A stretch of DNA of 11,988 nucleotides, from positions 1 to 11,988 of the forward strand of contig DVMJ01000016.1 of NCBI GenBank assembly GCA_018715065.1, given 5' to 3'. The notes under the pieces were generated by a model. It was not told the DNA's origin and did no database searches. It was given only the letters and a program-made list of their open reading frames with translations. The translations under genes and the position numbers were made by a program. The stretch comes from Fimiplasma intestinipullorum. Its GTDB lineage: Bacteria; Bacillota_I; Bacilli_A; Erysipelotrichales; Coprobacillaceae. Below, one piece after another: positions 1 through 6,803 of the stretch (positions are counted from its first letter, which is position 1; each line of letters opens with the position of its first letter).

Positions 1-473
1 AAGATATTTTAAATATTTTGGTACAGGCGAAAAGGACGATCTTAAATCAGGCTCAAGAGAAGTGGCCAATGATCAGGCGCTATTTAGCCAATACCAATAC
101 GGCCAAATGGGCGAGTCTCTTGATAGACAGCAGTCCGGTAGCGGCCTGTCCGGGAGGATTGATTTTATCCTTTGAGCATCAGGCACTCGCCAACAATGTG
201 AATTACTATGAAAACTATTTTGGTCTGAAACGTTTTATAAGTGAATTGATGGGTGAAACATTTGATTTTATTGCTTTGACCAAGACAGACTGGCTGACTA
301 CCCGTAAGCATTATATGGAACTGAGAAAAGCGGGTCAGCTTCCAGAACCGGGACCGATTCATTTAACCCATATTGAAAATATCGAGGAACCAGAGGAAAA
401 AGAAACACTGACGGATGGTCAAAAATATGCCTATGAGCTCTTTGGAGATATTGTACAAGTTGTAGAGGAGTAA
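1..473 (+). CDS. dnaX: DNA polymerase III subunit gamma/tau, C-terminal part (partial)
   Basis: This is the 3' end of the clamp-loader subunit gene. The reading frame is open to the left edge, starting with a split codon, and the in-frame TTG at 18 lies inside the gene, so it is not a start. About 156 residues remain. They cover the poorly conserved C-terminal region after the AAA+ motor: a segment beginning DILNILVQAKR, then W, PVAA, GLILSFEH and a charged tail. This matches the arrangement of the tau C-terminal domain in Bacillota, which contacts the replicative polymerase and helicase. No Walker motifs or zinc site are visible because they lie outside the window. Identification rests on this C-terminal pattern and on ybaB and recR following directly, the classic dnaX-ybaB-recR order. 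The stop codon is followed within seven bases by the ybaB start, and the ybaB ribosome binding site AGAGGAG (464-470) sits in the last dnaX codons. Confidence 0.85.
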   Translation, partial: DILNILVQAKRTILNQAQEKWPMIRRYLANTNTAKWASLLIDSSPVAACPGGLILSFEHQALANNVNYYENYFGLKRFISELMGETFDFIALTKTDWLTTRKHYMELRKAGQLPEPGPIHLTHIENIEEPEEKETLTDGQKYAYELFGDIVQVVEE

Positions 474-479
474 ATAAAG

Positions 480-788
480 ATGAATATAGCTCAACTGATG
501 AAACAAGCTAATCATATGCAGAAAAAATTAAATAAAGTACAGAATGCTTTCAATGAGAAAGTATTCGATTTTGTAAGTGATGATGGAAACATTCAGGGGC
601 AGATGAAAGGAAATATGGAGATTGTGAAATTAGCAATCGATGAAGCTTTATTAACAGCAGAGAATAAAACGAAGCTGGAAGATTTACTGGTAGAGACACT
701 CAATCAAAAAAGAGCAGAAATTGCCAAACAAAAAGAAGAGGAGATTGGCAGCATCGCTGGTAATGTCAGCATGCCTAATTTATTCTAA
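480..788 (+). CDS. ybaB: YbaB/EbfC family nucleoid-associated protein
   Basis: A 102-residue protein of the usual YbaB/EbfC length (about 100-110). The N-terminal third is helical and charged (MNIAQLMKQANHMQKKLNKV), then comes a short beta segment around residues 30-52 (VFDFVSDDGNIQGQM, then EIVKLAIDEA). A long C-terminal helix rich in K/E/Q follows, ending in the family-typical MPNLF. Family members are dimeric DNA-binding proteins; their role in nucleoid organisation or recombination is only partly understood. The family glycines of the central strand region are less clear than in Bacillus YaaK, so this is a divergent copy. AGAGGAG lies nine bases upstream of the ATG. The stop codon overlaps the recR start by one base (TAATG), so translation of the two is probably coupled. 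Confidence 0.9.
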   Translation: MNIAQLMKQANHMQKKLNKVQNAFNEKVFDFVSDDGNIQGQMKGNMEIVKLAIDEALLTAENKTKLEDLLVETLNQKRAEIAKQKEEEIGSIAGNVSMPNLF

Positions 789-1381
789 TGCAATATCCTG
801 AAGCCTTTAATCATTTAATTGAGTGTTTTAAACATTTGCCAGGAATTGGCAGTAAAAGCGCTGAGCGTTTAGCGTACTACATCTTAAATATGGATGATGT
901 GTATGTGAAAGAATTTGCAGATGCCTTATCTGAACTACATCAGAAAATCCATTACTGCAAAACATGCGGAAATATCTGTGAGGGAGAAGAATGTGAGATC
1001 TGTAAGGATCCAACCCGAGATCATTCAATGATCTGTGTCGTTGAAAAACCGCAGGATGTTTATGCGATGGAGAAAGTCAAGGAATATCATGGACTATATC
1101 ATGTATTACATGGCGCTGTTTCCATCATGGATGGGGTTGGTATCGAGGATCTGAATATCGAATCCTTATTTGATCGTATCGATGATAAGCTAAAAGAAAT
1201 CATCATTGCGACCAATCCAACGCGGGATGGAGAAACAACGGCACTTTATCTGGCACGCTTACTGGAAGATCGACCAGTCAATGTCACCAGAATTGCACAT
1301 GGTCTGCCGATTGGAAGTAATATTGATTATGCGGATGAACTGACTTTATTGAAGTCATTGGAAGGGCGCACGAAAATCTAG
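788..1381 (+). CDS. recR: Recombination mediator protein RecR
   Basis: RecR, 197 residues, the standard length. It works with RecO and RecF to load RecA at single-stranded gaps and forms a ring clamp on DNA. Visible architecture: helix-hairpin-helix at residues 17-30 (LPGIGSKSAERLA); a four-cysteine zinc finger with C57, C60, C69 and C72 (CxxC-x8-CxxC, with an extra C64); a Toprim domain from about residue 80 (MICVVEKPQD) to about 170; and a C-terminal Walker-B-like/ring region (RIAHGLPIGSNIDYADELTL). The start overlaps the ybaB stop by one base, and I see no good Shine-Dalgarno in the preceding twenty bases, which suggests translational coupling to ybaB. All key residues are present. Confidence 0.97.
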   Translation: MQYPEAFNHLIECFKHLPGIGSKSAERLAYYILNMDDVYVKEFADALSELHQKIHYCKTCGNICEGEECEICKDPTRDHSMICVVEKPQDVYAMEKVKEYHGLYHVLHGAVSIMDGVGIEDLNIESLFDRIDDKLKEIIIATNPTRDGETTALYLARLLEDRPVNVTRIAHGLPIGSNIDYADELTLLKSLEGRTKI

Positions 1382-1426
1382 TCTAAAATATAAAAAGAGT
1401 GCATACATAGTGATAGGGGCGATGGG

Positions 1427-1612
1427 ATGAAAGAGATCCTTTCTAAGCTAACGATCCGTATCATTATGGCAACACTCTTTTTAGTTGTATTCAATACCGT
1501 CGGGGTTCGTTATGGATGGGCGATTCCGATTAACTTTTTCAGCATAATTGTCATTGCTGCATTTGGGATTCCCGGTGTCATTGCGGTCATCCTACTTATT
1601 CAGGGATTTTAA
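1427..1612 (+). CDS. bofA: BofA-like small membrane protein
   Basis: A 61-residue, very hydrophobic protein with two predicted membrane segments (about residues 10-28 and 36-58) joined by a turn, GWAIPINFFS. The second segment ends AAFGIPGVIAVILL. The IPIN...GIPG pattern is the hallmark of the BofA family. In Bacillus, BofA inhibits the intramembrane protease SpoIVFB and so delays pro-sigma-K processing during sporulation. This copy is shorter than Bacillus BofA (about 87 residues). The position downstream of recR is the same as in B. subtilis, where yaaL lies between; yaaL is absent here. AGGGG at 1415-1419 precedes the ATG by seven bases. Its sporulation role is inferred from the family only, and the organism may not sporulate. 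The stop codon is the first part of a terminator hairpin. Confidence 0.7.
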   Translation: MKEILSKLTIRIIMATLFLVVFNTVGVRYGWAIPINFFSIIVIAAFGIPGVIAVILLIQGF

Positions 1613-1640
1613 AAGGTCAGACCATGGGTTCTGACCTTTT
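1611..1640. terminator. Bidirectional intrinsic terminator between bofA and the convergent small membrane gene
   Basis: An 11-bp perfect stem, AAAAGGTCAGA (1611-1621) with TCTGACCTTTT (1630-1640), closes an 8-base loop. The A-run on one side and T-run on the other make it usable in both directions. The bofA TAA (1610-1612) and the opposite gene's TAA (complement of 1639-1641) both sit at the base of the stem. Confidence 0.9.
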
Positions 1641-1980
1641 ATGATAGATATTTCAATTCAAAGTAAACCAGCGAAAAAGTAAAGGTAGCGATGGCAGCAA
1701 TGAAACTGATTCCTAGTGCAACCGTTAAGGCTAAATCAAAAGGAAGGGTAAAAAAGGCAATGAAGAACAGTGGCAGAAAGCAAAATAACTCAGTAAGGAA
1801 AGCATAACAGCCGGCTTTCTGCAAAATATGCTTGAAAGCTAAGGACGGTTCAACCCAAAAGTATCGAATGAAATAGAGAAAACCCAGAAAGCCAATGAGA
1901 CCAGGTTCATGCATTGTTAAACCTAAGATGGCTAGTAGTGCCAGCAGTGATAAAAAACCGACATAGTTGATTGATTTCAT
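1639..1980 (-). CDS. Small hydrophobic membrane protein, DUF3796-like
   Basis: A 113-residue membrane protein with an N-terminal stretch (NYVGFLSLLALLAILGL, about residues 5-21), a second hydrophobic stretch (GLIGFLGFLYFIRYFWV, about 27-43), a short polar loop with FKHILQKAGCYAF, and two more hydrophobic segments (about 61-80 and 82-106). The EPGLIGFLGFLYF pattern followed by a K/F-rich segment and 'KAG..AF' recalls the DUF3796 family of small Bacillota membrane proteins. That family has no known function, and the assignment is from memory of the pattern. The ATG has a good ribosome binding site on the minus strand (GGGAGG, about eight bases upstream). The gene is alone on its strand, inserted between bofA and tmk, with its own promoter and a shared terminator, so it is transcribed independently of the housekeeping genes around it. 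Confidence 0.6.
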   Translation of the reverse strand: MKSINYVGFLSLLALLAILGLTMHEPGLIGFLGFLYFIRYFWVEPSLAFKHILQKAGCYAFLTELFCFLPLFFIAFFTLPFDLALTVALGISFIAAIATFTFSLVYFELKYLS

Positions 1981-2009
1981 GATGTATCCCTCCCTGCCAA
2001 TCTATCCTA

Positions 2010-2038
2010 ATCATAACATAGAAGAAAAGAATGTACAA
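2010..2038 (-). promoter_or_regulatory. Promoter of the DUF3796-like gene
   Basis: On the minus strand, TTGTAC (complement of 2033-2038), a 17-bp spacer and TATGAT (complement of 2010-2015) with an extended -10 TG one base upstream (TGTTATGAT). It lies about 30 bases before the ATG. The -35 is weak and the extended -10 is good. Confidence 0.6.
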
Positions 2039-2066
2039 TCCAATGTCTGGAAAGAGACAATTTTGC

Positions 2067-2095
2067 TTTCCAATAGCCCATTTTTTTATTATAAT
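2067..2095 (+). promoter_or_regulatory. Promoter of the tmk-rsmI operon
   Basis: TTTCCA (2067-2072), a 17-bp spacer and a consensus TATAAT (2090-2095), 29 bases before the tmk ATG. A T-run at 2081-2087 lies in the spacer. It is back to back with the minus-strand promoter at 2010-2038, so the two genes diverge from one intergenic region. Confidence 0.65.
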
Positions 2096-2124
2096 AGAAT
2101 AGATAGTAAAAAGGGGTTAGAAGT

Positions 2125-2748
2125 ATGAAAGGTACATTTATTACATTTGAAGGTCCGGAAGGAAGCGGCAAAACAACCGTTGCCCGGATGGTATTAGAGA
2201 CTTTAAATGAGGAAGGCTATGAAGTCCTCTATACGCGTGAACCCGGCGGAATCGATATTGCTGAGCAAATTCGTAAAGTCATTTTAGATCCCAAAAACAC
2301 AGCGATGGATGCCAAAACAGAAGCCTTGTTATATGCTGCCAGTCGACGCCAGCATTTAATTGAGAAAGTACTGCCGGCTTTGGAAAAAGGGACGGTCGTC
2401 ATCTGTGATCGTTTTGTGGATAGCTCTTTAGTTTATCAGGGGGTTGCGCGCGGCTTAGGCATAGAGGCGGTTTATCAGATGAATCTTTTCGCAATCGAAG
2501 ATGTGATGCCCGATGCGACCATATTCTTTGATGTTGCACCAGAAATCGGGTTACAGCGAATTGCTGAAAATGCCCATCGAGAGGTCAATCGTCTGGATTT
2601 GGAAACCATTGATTTTCATCATCATGTTTATGAGGGATATCAGGAGGTCTTACGTCGTTATCCTGAACGAATAACACGTGTTGATGCAGGGGCCGCGTTA
2701 CATGATGTGTATCAGACGGTTTTAGCCGAAGTTAGAAAATACTTATGA
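2125..2748 (+). CDS. tmk: Thymidylate kinase
   Basis: dTMP kinase, 207 residues (family about 200-215). It phosphorylates dTMP to dTDP with ATP and is essential for dTTP supply. The P-loop GPEGSGKTT lies at residues 10-18, the substrate-binding REPGG at 38-42, the DRF motif at 95-97, and the LID region around 145-160 ends NRLDLE. The glycine-rich P-loop without a basic residue, together with the arginine-bearing LID, is the bacterial (type II) form. AAGGGG at 2111-2116 lies eight bases before the ATG. It is the first gene of the operon. Its stop overlaps the holB start as ATGA, giving translational coupling. In B. subtilis yaaQ and yaaR separate tmk from holB; here nothing does. Confidence 0.97.
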   Translation: MKGTFITFEGPEGSGKTTVARMVLETLNEEGYEVLYTREPGGIDIAEQIRKVILDPKNTAMDAKTEALLYAASRRQHLIEKVLPALEKGTVVICDRFVDSSLVYQGVARGLGIEAVYQMNLFAIEDVMPDATIFFDVAPEIGLQRIAENAHREVNRLDLETIDFHHHVYEGYQEVLRRYPERITRVDAGAALHDVYQTVLAEVRKYL

Positions 2749-3704
2749 TCAAAGAAGTCCTACAAGAAACACAGCCCGTTTTCTATCAAACGCTTTTAAG
2801 TGCGTTTAGCCAAGATAAGATTCCTCATGCGTTTTTGCTGACGAGTCAAAAAGGCGTAGACATTCATGAGATTGCTTTATTTATAGCGAAATGCCTGATC
2901 TGTGATCAGGAGGTTTTAGCCTGTGAAGCATGCAATGACTGCCGGCGGATTGAGGAAATGAATTATATCGATTTGAAATATTATAATGGTAAAGATGAAT
3001 CCATCAAGAAAAGACATATTGAGCAAATACAGGAGGAATTCAGTAAATCCTCAGTAGAAGGTAAAGCAAAGATATACATATTGGAAAATATTGATAATGC
3101 CACACCTGAAGCGATGAATACGCTGTTGAAGACCTTGGAAGAACCAGTTCCGGGTATTTATGCAATATTGACTTGTGAAAACATGAATCGTGTTTTACCA
3201 ACCATCATCTCGCGTTGTATGGTCATTCATTTTAGAGCACTGTCTATGAAAGGGCTGATAGATGCGGTGGTCGCTAAAGGCGTCAAACAGGAGGATGCGA
3301 ATCTTTTAGCCAGTATTTATGATGGGGCCGGTAAGATCATCGAAACGGCCAACTCTGAACTGTATCAGGAACTCAAAGTCGAAGCACTCAATTTTATTGA
3401 AGATTATTTTCTGAAGCATGATAATCTCATCATTAATGCGCAAACACATATCTTTAAAAATCATAAGGAAAAAGATGAAATCAATCTCTTCCTGGATCTC
3501 GTAATGATGGGCTTAAGGGATGTTCTTTATCAGAGTTATGGGTTAACGACTTTATATTGTGATCATGCCAAACAGTTTGAATTATACCATCAGGATCCAG
3601 AGCGCTTGATTCAGGCAATCGAACAGATCCTGTATGCGAAGGAACAGATCAGACGTAATGCGAATGTTTTATTATTAATGGATAGTATGATGTATCATTT
3701 GTAG
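2745..3704 (+). CDS. holB: DNA polymerase III subunit delta prime
   Basis: Clamp-loader delta prime subunit, 319 residues. It is the stator that, with delta and DnaX, opens the beta sliding clamp. The N-terminal AAA+-like domain has the expected degenerate P-loop (TSQKGVDIHE near residue 34, no GxxGxGK[ST]), consistent with a non-ATP-binding subunit. A zinc module has cysteines at 50, 53, 60, 63 and 66. A Walker-B-like strand reads YILENID (111-117), followed by the very characteristic TLLKTLEEP (126-134) and the sensor/arginine-finger motif IISRC (154-158). The C-terminal half is helical and weakly conserved, as is usual. It overlaps tmk by four bases (ATGA) and is followed seven bases later by the ricT ribosome binding region. 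Confidence 0.93.
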   Translation: MIKEVLQETQPVFYQTLLSAFSQDKIPHAFLLTSQKGVDIHEIALFIAKCLICDQEVLACEACNDCRRIEEMNYIDLKYYNGKDESIKKRHIEQIQEEFSKSSVEGKAKIYILENIDNATPEAMNTLLKTLEEPVPGIYAILTCENMNRVLPTIISRCMVIHFRALSMKGLIDAVVAKGVKQEDANLLASIYDGAGKIIETANSELYQELKVEALNFIEDYFLKHDNLIINAQTHIFKNHKEKDEINLFLDLVMMGLRDVLYQSYGLTTLYCDHAKQFELYHQDPERLIQAIEQILYAKEQIRRNANVLLLMDSMMYHL

Positions 3705-3711
3705 AAAGGAG
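3705..3711 (+). promoter_or_regulatory. Ribosome binding site that decides the ricT start
   Basis: AAAGGAG directly abuts an ATG at 3712 (no spacer) but lies six bases from a second in-frame ATG at 3718. Only the second has workable spacing, so the start was placed at 3718. Confidence 0.75.
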
Positions 3712-3717
3712 ATGCCT

Positions 3718-4563
3718 ATGGAATATACACATTATGTAGGTGTGCGTTTCAAAAGTGTAGGGAAAATCTATTATTTTTCAACGAATTTGAAAATGGATGC
3801 TTTAGAGCGCGTGGTTGTAGAAACCGTCAGAGGCCTGGAATTAGGGGAGGCAGTCTCACAACCTAAACCTTTAGAAGAATTAAATCTGGATGCAGAACTG
3901 AAACCAATCATTCGTCTGGCAACAAAAGACGATATCAGGAATGCAGCTCACAATCAGGAAAAAGCGAAAACGGCTTTAGAAACATGTAAAGAAATCGTCA
4001 AAAAACATGGTCTGGATATGCACTTAGTGCACTGTGAATATACGTTGGATAGTACTAAAGTCATCTTTATGTATGTATCCGATGATCGAGTGGATTTCCG
4101 TGAATTATTAAAGGAACTGGCTTCTGTTTTTAAGTGTCGCATTGAGCTTAGACAAATCGGACCACGAGATAAATCAAAAATCGTGGGTGGTTTAGGCACT
4201 TGTGGCCTGCCGCTTTGCTGTTCGACTTTCCTGGGTGAATTTGATGGCGTATCGATCAATATGGCCAAAAACCAGATGTTAGCCATCAATATCGACAAGA
4301 TTTCAGGTGCCTGCGGACGTCTGATGTGCTGCTTAAAGTATGAAGATGATATTTACACCAAAGAGAAAAAAAGATTTCCTAAAGTAGGACATCGGATTCA
4401 TTTTAATGGTAAAAATTATAAAGTGACCAGCCTGAATGTTCTGAATGACCAAGTGAAGTTAGAAGCAGATGGTGAAGTCATCTCGGTGGATGTGAATCAG
4501 CTGCATTGGAATAAAGAAGGAAAAGGAAAGAACAATGGAGCTAAAGACGAACGAAGTGCTTAA
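3718..4563 (+). CDS. ricT: PSP1-domain protein RicT (YaaT), RNase Y regulatory factor
   Basis: A 281-residue protein of the PSP1/YaaT family (B. subtilis RicT about 275). In Bacillus, RicT forms the Y complex with RicA (YmcA) and RicF (YlbF), carries iron-sulfur clusters and steers RNase Y cleavage of mRNAs. That role is family knowledge. Visible: an N-terminal small domain (MEYTHYVGVRFKSVGKIYYF); the PSP1 core from about residue 60 (DAELKPIIRLATKDD); and the cysteine-rich segment C162-GLPLCC (to 168) and C199-GRLMCC (to 205), whose spacing matches the conserved ligand cysteines. The tail after about residue 255 is lysine-rich. The in-frame ATG at 3712 would add two residues but leaves no ribosome binding spacing. 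The 3' end overlaps the next gene by 29 bases. Confidence 0.92.
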   Translation: MEYTHYVGVRFKSVGKIYYFSTNLKMDALERVVVETVRGLELGEAVSQPKPLEELNLDAELKPIIRLATKDDIRNAAHNQEKAKTALETCKEIVKKHGLDMHLVHCEYTLDSTKVIFMYVSDDRVDFRELLKELASVFKCRIELRQIGPRDKSKIVGGLGTCGLPLCCSTFLGEFDGVSINMAKNQMLAINIDKISGACGRLMCCLKYEDDIYTKEKKRFPKVGHRIHFNGKNYKVTSLNVLNDQVKLEADGEVISVDVNQLHWNKEGKGKNNGAKDERSA

Positions 4564-5281
4564 TTATCTGTTGGCACATAAAGATCTAAAAATTATCCAG
4601 CGAAGAGATATGTTTAACTTTTCGCTGGATACTGTTCTTTTAGCTAATTTTGCTTCGATTACCCGCGACACGCATCGCATCATCGATTTGGGTACGAATA
4701 ATGCGGCTATTCCGTTACTTTTAAGCAAAAGAACCAAGGTGCCTGTATTAGGCATTGAGATTCAGGAAGAGGCAGCAGAACTGGCTCAAAGAAATATCGC
4801 ACTCAATCATTTGGAAGATCAGATAACCATTGTTTGTGATGATATGAAGTCTTATGCCAAGTCACACCCTAAAGCGGCAAAGCTCGTGATCTGTAACCCG
4901 CCGTTTTTTAAAATCGATGAACACAGCAATTTAAATGAAAATGAATATTTGCGGATAGCGCGTCATGAAGTCAAGATTACTTTAAGCGAGATCATTGAAA
5001 CAGCACGAATGCTTTTGGAATACCGCGGACGTTTTGCGATGATTCATCGGCCGGATCGTCTGATTGATATTATTGAACTGATGAAACACAACGACATTGA
5101 ACCCAAACGGCTGCGCTTTGTTTATCCAAAGATAGGAAAGGACAGTCATATGGTTTTGGTCGAAGGGGTTTATAAGGGGCAGCCAGGGTTAAAAATCGAA
5201 CCGCCATTATATGCGCATCATGAGGATGGGACATATACCGAGGAAATACGTATGATGTTTGGAGAAAAGGAAAATGTATAG
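4535..5281 (+). CDS. trmN6: tRNA1(Val) A37 N6-methyltransferase-type protein (TrmN6/YabB)
   Basis: A SAM-dependent N6-adenine methyltransferase, 248 residues. Motif I is DLGTNNAAIPLLLSKR (51-66), followed by the acidic GIEIQ (73-77) that binds SAM ribose, and the catalytic NPPF at 121-124 typical of N6-adenine/N-methyltransferases. The N-terminal RRDMFNFSLDTVLLANFA (23-40) is characteristic of the TrmN6/YabB group, which in E. coli methylates A37 of tRNA1(Val). Function in Gram-positives is assigned by family. Motif I lacks the usual GxG (it reads GTNNA), a variant I believe is common in Bacillota homologues. The gene starts 29 bases inside ricT, behind a purine-rich AAGGAAAG, and its end overlaps rsmI. 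In B. subtilis the neighbours yabA and yazA flank yabB; both are missing here. Confidence 0.88.
   Translation: MELKTNEVLNYLLAHKDLKIIQRRDMFNFSLDTVLLANFASITRDTHRIIDLGTNNAAIPLLLSKRTKVPVLGIEIQEEAAELAQRNIALNHLEDQITIVCDDMKSYAKSHPKAAKLVICNPPFFKIDEHSNLNENEYLRIARHEVKITLSEIIETARMLLEYRGRFAMIHRPDRLIDIIELMKHNDIEPKRLRFVYPKIGKDSHMVLVEGVYKGQPGLKIEPPLYAHHEDGTYTEEIRMMFGEKENV
5261..5270 (+). promoter_or_regulatory. Ribosome binding site for rsmI
   Basis: GGAGAAAAGG precedes ATG at 5274; the GGAG is nine bases from it. A TTG at 5259 would start inside or before this site with no ribosome binding site of its own, so ATG 5274 was preferred. Confidence 0.65.
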
Positions 5282-6155
5282 ACAGAAAAGTTTTGATTCA
5301 GAATCACCGACCTTATATCTGGTTGCAACACCGATTGGCAATTTAAAAGAGATGACGCCACGAGCAGTTGAAATCATGCAGCAGGTAGAATATATTGCTG
5401 CCGAGGATACACGAAATACCATCAAGCTGCTGAATCATTTTGAGATCAAAGCGAAACTCGTCAGTCATCACGAACATAATCTGAGACAGAGCATCCCACA
5501 TCTCATTCATCTTATGGAAGAAGGGAATGATCTGGTACTGGTAAGTGATGCCGGTTATCCGGCAATCTCTGATCCGGGTTATGAACTGGTTCAGGAAGCG
5601 ATTTGCCATCAGCTGAATGTCGTACCGATTTCCGGTGCGAATGCATGTCTGGATGCCTTGGTTGTATCAGGCATTGCACCGCAGCCATTTACTTTCTTTG
5701 GGTTTTTAGATCACCAGGATCGTCTGAAACGGCGTCAATTGGAGAAATATCGTTATCACCAGGAGACCATGGTCTTCTATGAATCCCCTTATCGTATCGA
5801 AAAAACATTAAAAATGATGTTGGAGATATGGGGGGATCGCGAGATGGCGCTCTGCCGTGAATTAACGAAACGTCATGAGGAAATTATCCGCGGTCGCGTT
5901 TCAGAAATTCTTACGATTGCCGGAGAACTTAAAGGTGAGATGGTGATTGTGATTTCAGGCAGCCAGGAAGAAGCGAAAACAGAAGAGGAAGAATATACGC
6001 TCTCTGTAGCTGAACAAGTCGAAGCTTATATTCAAAGTGGGATGAGTTCACGGGATGCCATTAAGCAAGTGAGCCAGGAACGACACCTAAATAAAAACGA
6101 GGTCTACCAGACCTATTTAAATGAACGCAAAGAGAAAGAAAAATGCTTATCCTAG
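5274..6155 (+). CDS. rsmI: 16S rRNA (cytidine(1402)-2'-O)-methyltransferase RsmI
   Basis: RsmI, 293 residues from the ATG at 5274 (an in-frame TTG at 5259 would give 298). It 2'-O-methylates C1402 of 16S rRNA in the decoding centre using SAM. The tetrapyrrole-methylase fold motifs are clear: ATPIGNLKEMTPRA (18-31), AAEDTRNTIKLL (42-53), VSDAGYPAISDPG (90-102), a SAM-binding PISGANA (118-124) and FFGFL (141-145). The C-terminal helical region (AEQVEAYIQSGMSSRDAIKQ) matches the family's C-terminal domain. It overlaps trmN6 by eight bases and is the last gene of the operon. Its TAG stop falls in the loop of the following terminator and overlaps the stop codon of the convergent GNAT gene. Confidence 0.95.
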   Translation: MYRQKSFDSESPTLYLVATPIGNLKEMTPRAVEIMQQVEYIAAEDTRNTIKLLNHFEIKAKLVSHHEHNLRQSIPHLIHLMEEGNDLVLVSDAGYPAISDPGYELVQEAICHQLNVVPISGANACLDALVVSGIAPQPFTFFGFLDHQDRLKRRQLEKYRYHQETMVFYESPYRIEKTLKMMLEIWGDREMALCRELTKRHEEIIRGRVSEILTIAGELKGEMVIVISGSQEEAKTEEEEYTLSVAEQVEAYIQSGMSSRDAIKQVSQERHLNKNEVYQTYLNERKEKEKCLS

Positions 6156-6173
6156 TCAGGATAAGCATTTTTT
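6139..6173. terminator. Bidirectional terminator between rsmI and the GNAT gene
   Basis: A 12-13 bp perfect stem, AAAATGCTTATCC (6140-6152) with GGATAAGCATTTT (6159-6171), with A-run before and T-run after, so it can stop transcription from both sides. The six-base loop holds the rsmI stop (6153-6155) and most of the GNAT stop (complement of 6152-6154); the two stops share the palindrome CTAG. Confidence 0.93.
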
Positions 6174-6700
6174 AAATCATATTCAAGATAGCGATCCTCT
6201 GTAGAATCAATATAAGAGGGAATGATCTCTTTTGCATCCCAACAGCCCCTATGAAAATAGAAATCAACGGTTTCAACTGACGGAATAGCAGAGATAAAGA
6301 GTTTTTGGGCTCCTAGTTGTCGTGCATAAGGTTGAATGAGAGAAAAAAGGCTTTGTCCAATGCCATGTCCTTGCCAGCCATCATCGACAAAGAGCATCGT
6401 TAAATTGGCGTATTGGTTTTTGGATCCTTTAAGACAACCATCCAGGGCGATAAAACCAATGCATGTCTCATGATGATAAGCGCCAATCACATAACCATGA
6501 CGGTCAATCTGACGCGCTAAGTAAGTTGGGATCCATTGACGTTTTTCTTTGTCCCATTGTCGGTTGATGGAGCAGGGTTGGATGAGCCATTGTTGACTTT
6601 GTTTAATGTAGCGCGCAGTGATGTGCTGATCATGACAAAAAGACATCAGCCAATCTGAAGAAAGTTCTTTTTTGGAAAGTAAGCGATAAGAAATTTTCAT
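6152..6700 (-). CDS. GNAT family N-acetyltransferase
   Basis: A 182-residue acetyl-CoA-dependent acetyltransferase fold; the substrate is not predictable. The acetyl-CoA pyrophosphate-binding signature reads WQGHGIGQSLF (109-119, the Q/RxxGxG/A motif). It is preceded by the beta-4 strand LTMLFVDD and followed by the beta-5/alpha-4 part LFISAIPSVETVDFYFHRGC. The N-terminal 65 residues (up to WIPTYLARQ) are a less conserved substrate-side region. The minus-strand ATG has GAGGTG about eight bases upstream. It lies 103 bases downstream of the epimerase on the same strand and could be read through from it or use the weak promoter at 6766-6794. Confidence 0.88.
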   Translation of the reverse strand: MKISYRLLSKKELSSDWLMSFCHDQHITARYIKQSQQWLIQPCSINRQWDKEKRQWIPTYLARQIDRHGYVIGAYHHETCIGFIALDGCLKGSKNQYANLTMLFVDDGWQGHGIGQSLFSLIQPYARQLGAQKLFISAIPSVETVDFYFHRGCWDAKEIIPSYIDSTEDRYLEYDLKNAYPD

Positions 6701-6765
6701 TCTTAATGCACCTCACTTCTTTGCTTGTTGATTTAATTCAAAATAAATATAAAAATTGAATGAAT

Positions 6766-6794
6766 GATATATTAAAAATGGAATGCATATTCAA
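6766..6794 (-). promoter_or_regulatory. Possible promoter of the GNAT gene
   Basis: On the minus strand, TTGAAT (complement of 6789-6794), a 17-bp spacer and TATATC (complement of 6766-6771), about 65 bases before the ATG, in a very A/T-rich 103-base gap. The boxes are imperfect and such sequences arise easily in A/T-rich DNA. Confidence 0.35.
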
Positions 6795-6803
6795 TCCAAT
6801 AAA

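Noticed and set aside
18..20. TTG at 18 as a genuine start of a 151-residue gene
   Set aside because: The frame is open to the window edge and matches the interior of the dnaX C-terminal region; no ribosome binding site precedes it.
2745..3704. Missing Walker A motif in HolB as a sign of a defective gene
   Set aside because: A degenerate P-loop is normal for the delta prime subunit; the other motifs are intact.
3712..3717. ATG at 3712 as the ricT start
   Set aside because: It touches the ribosome binding site with no spacer; ATG 3718 has normal spacing.
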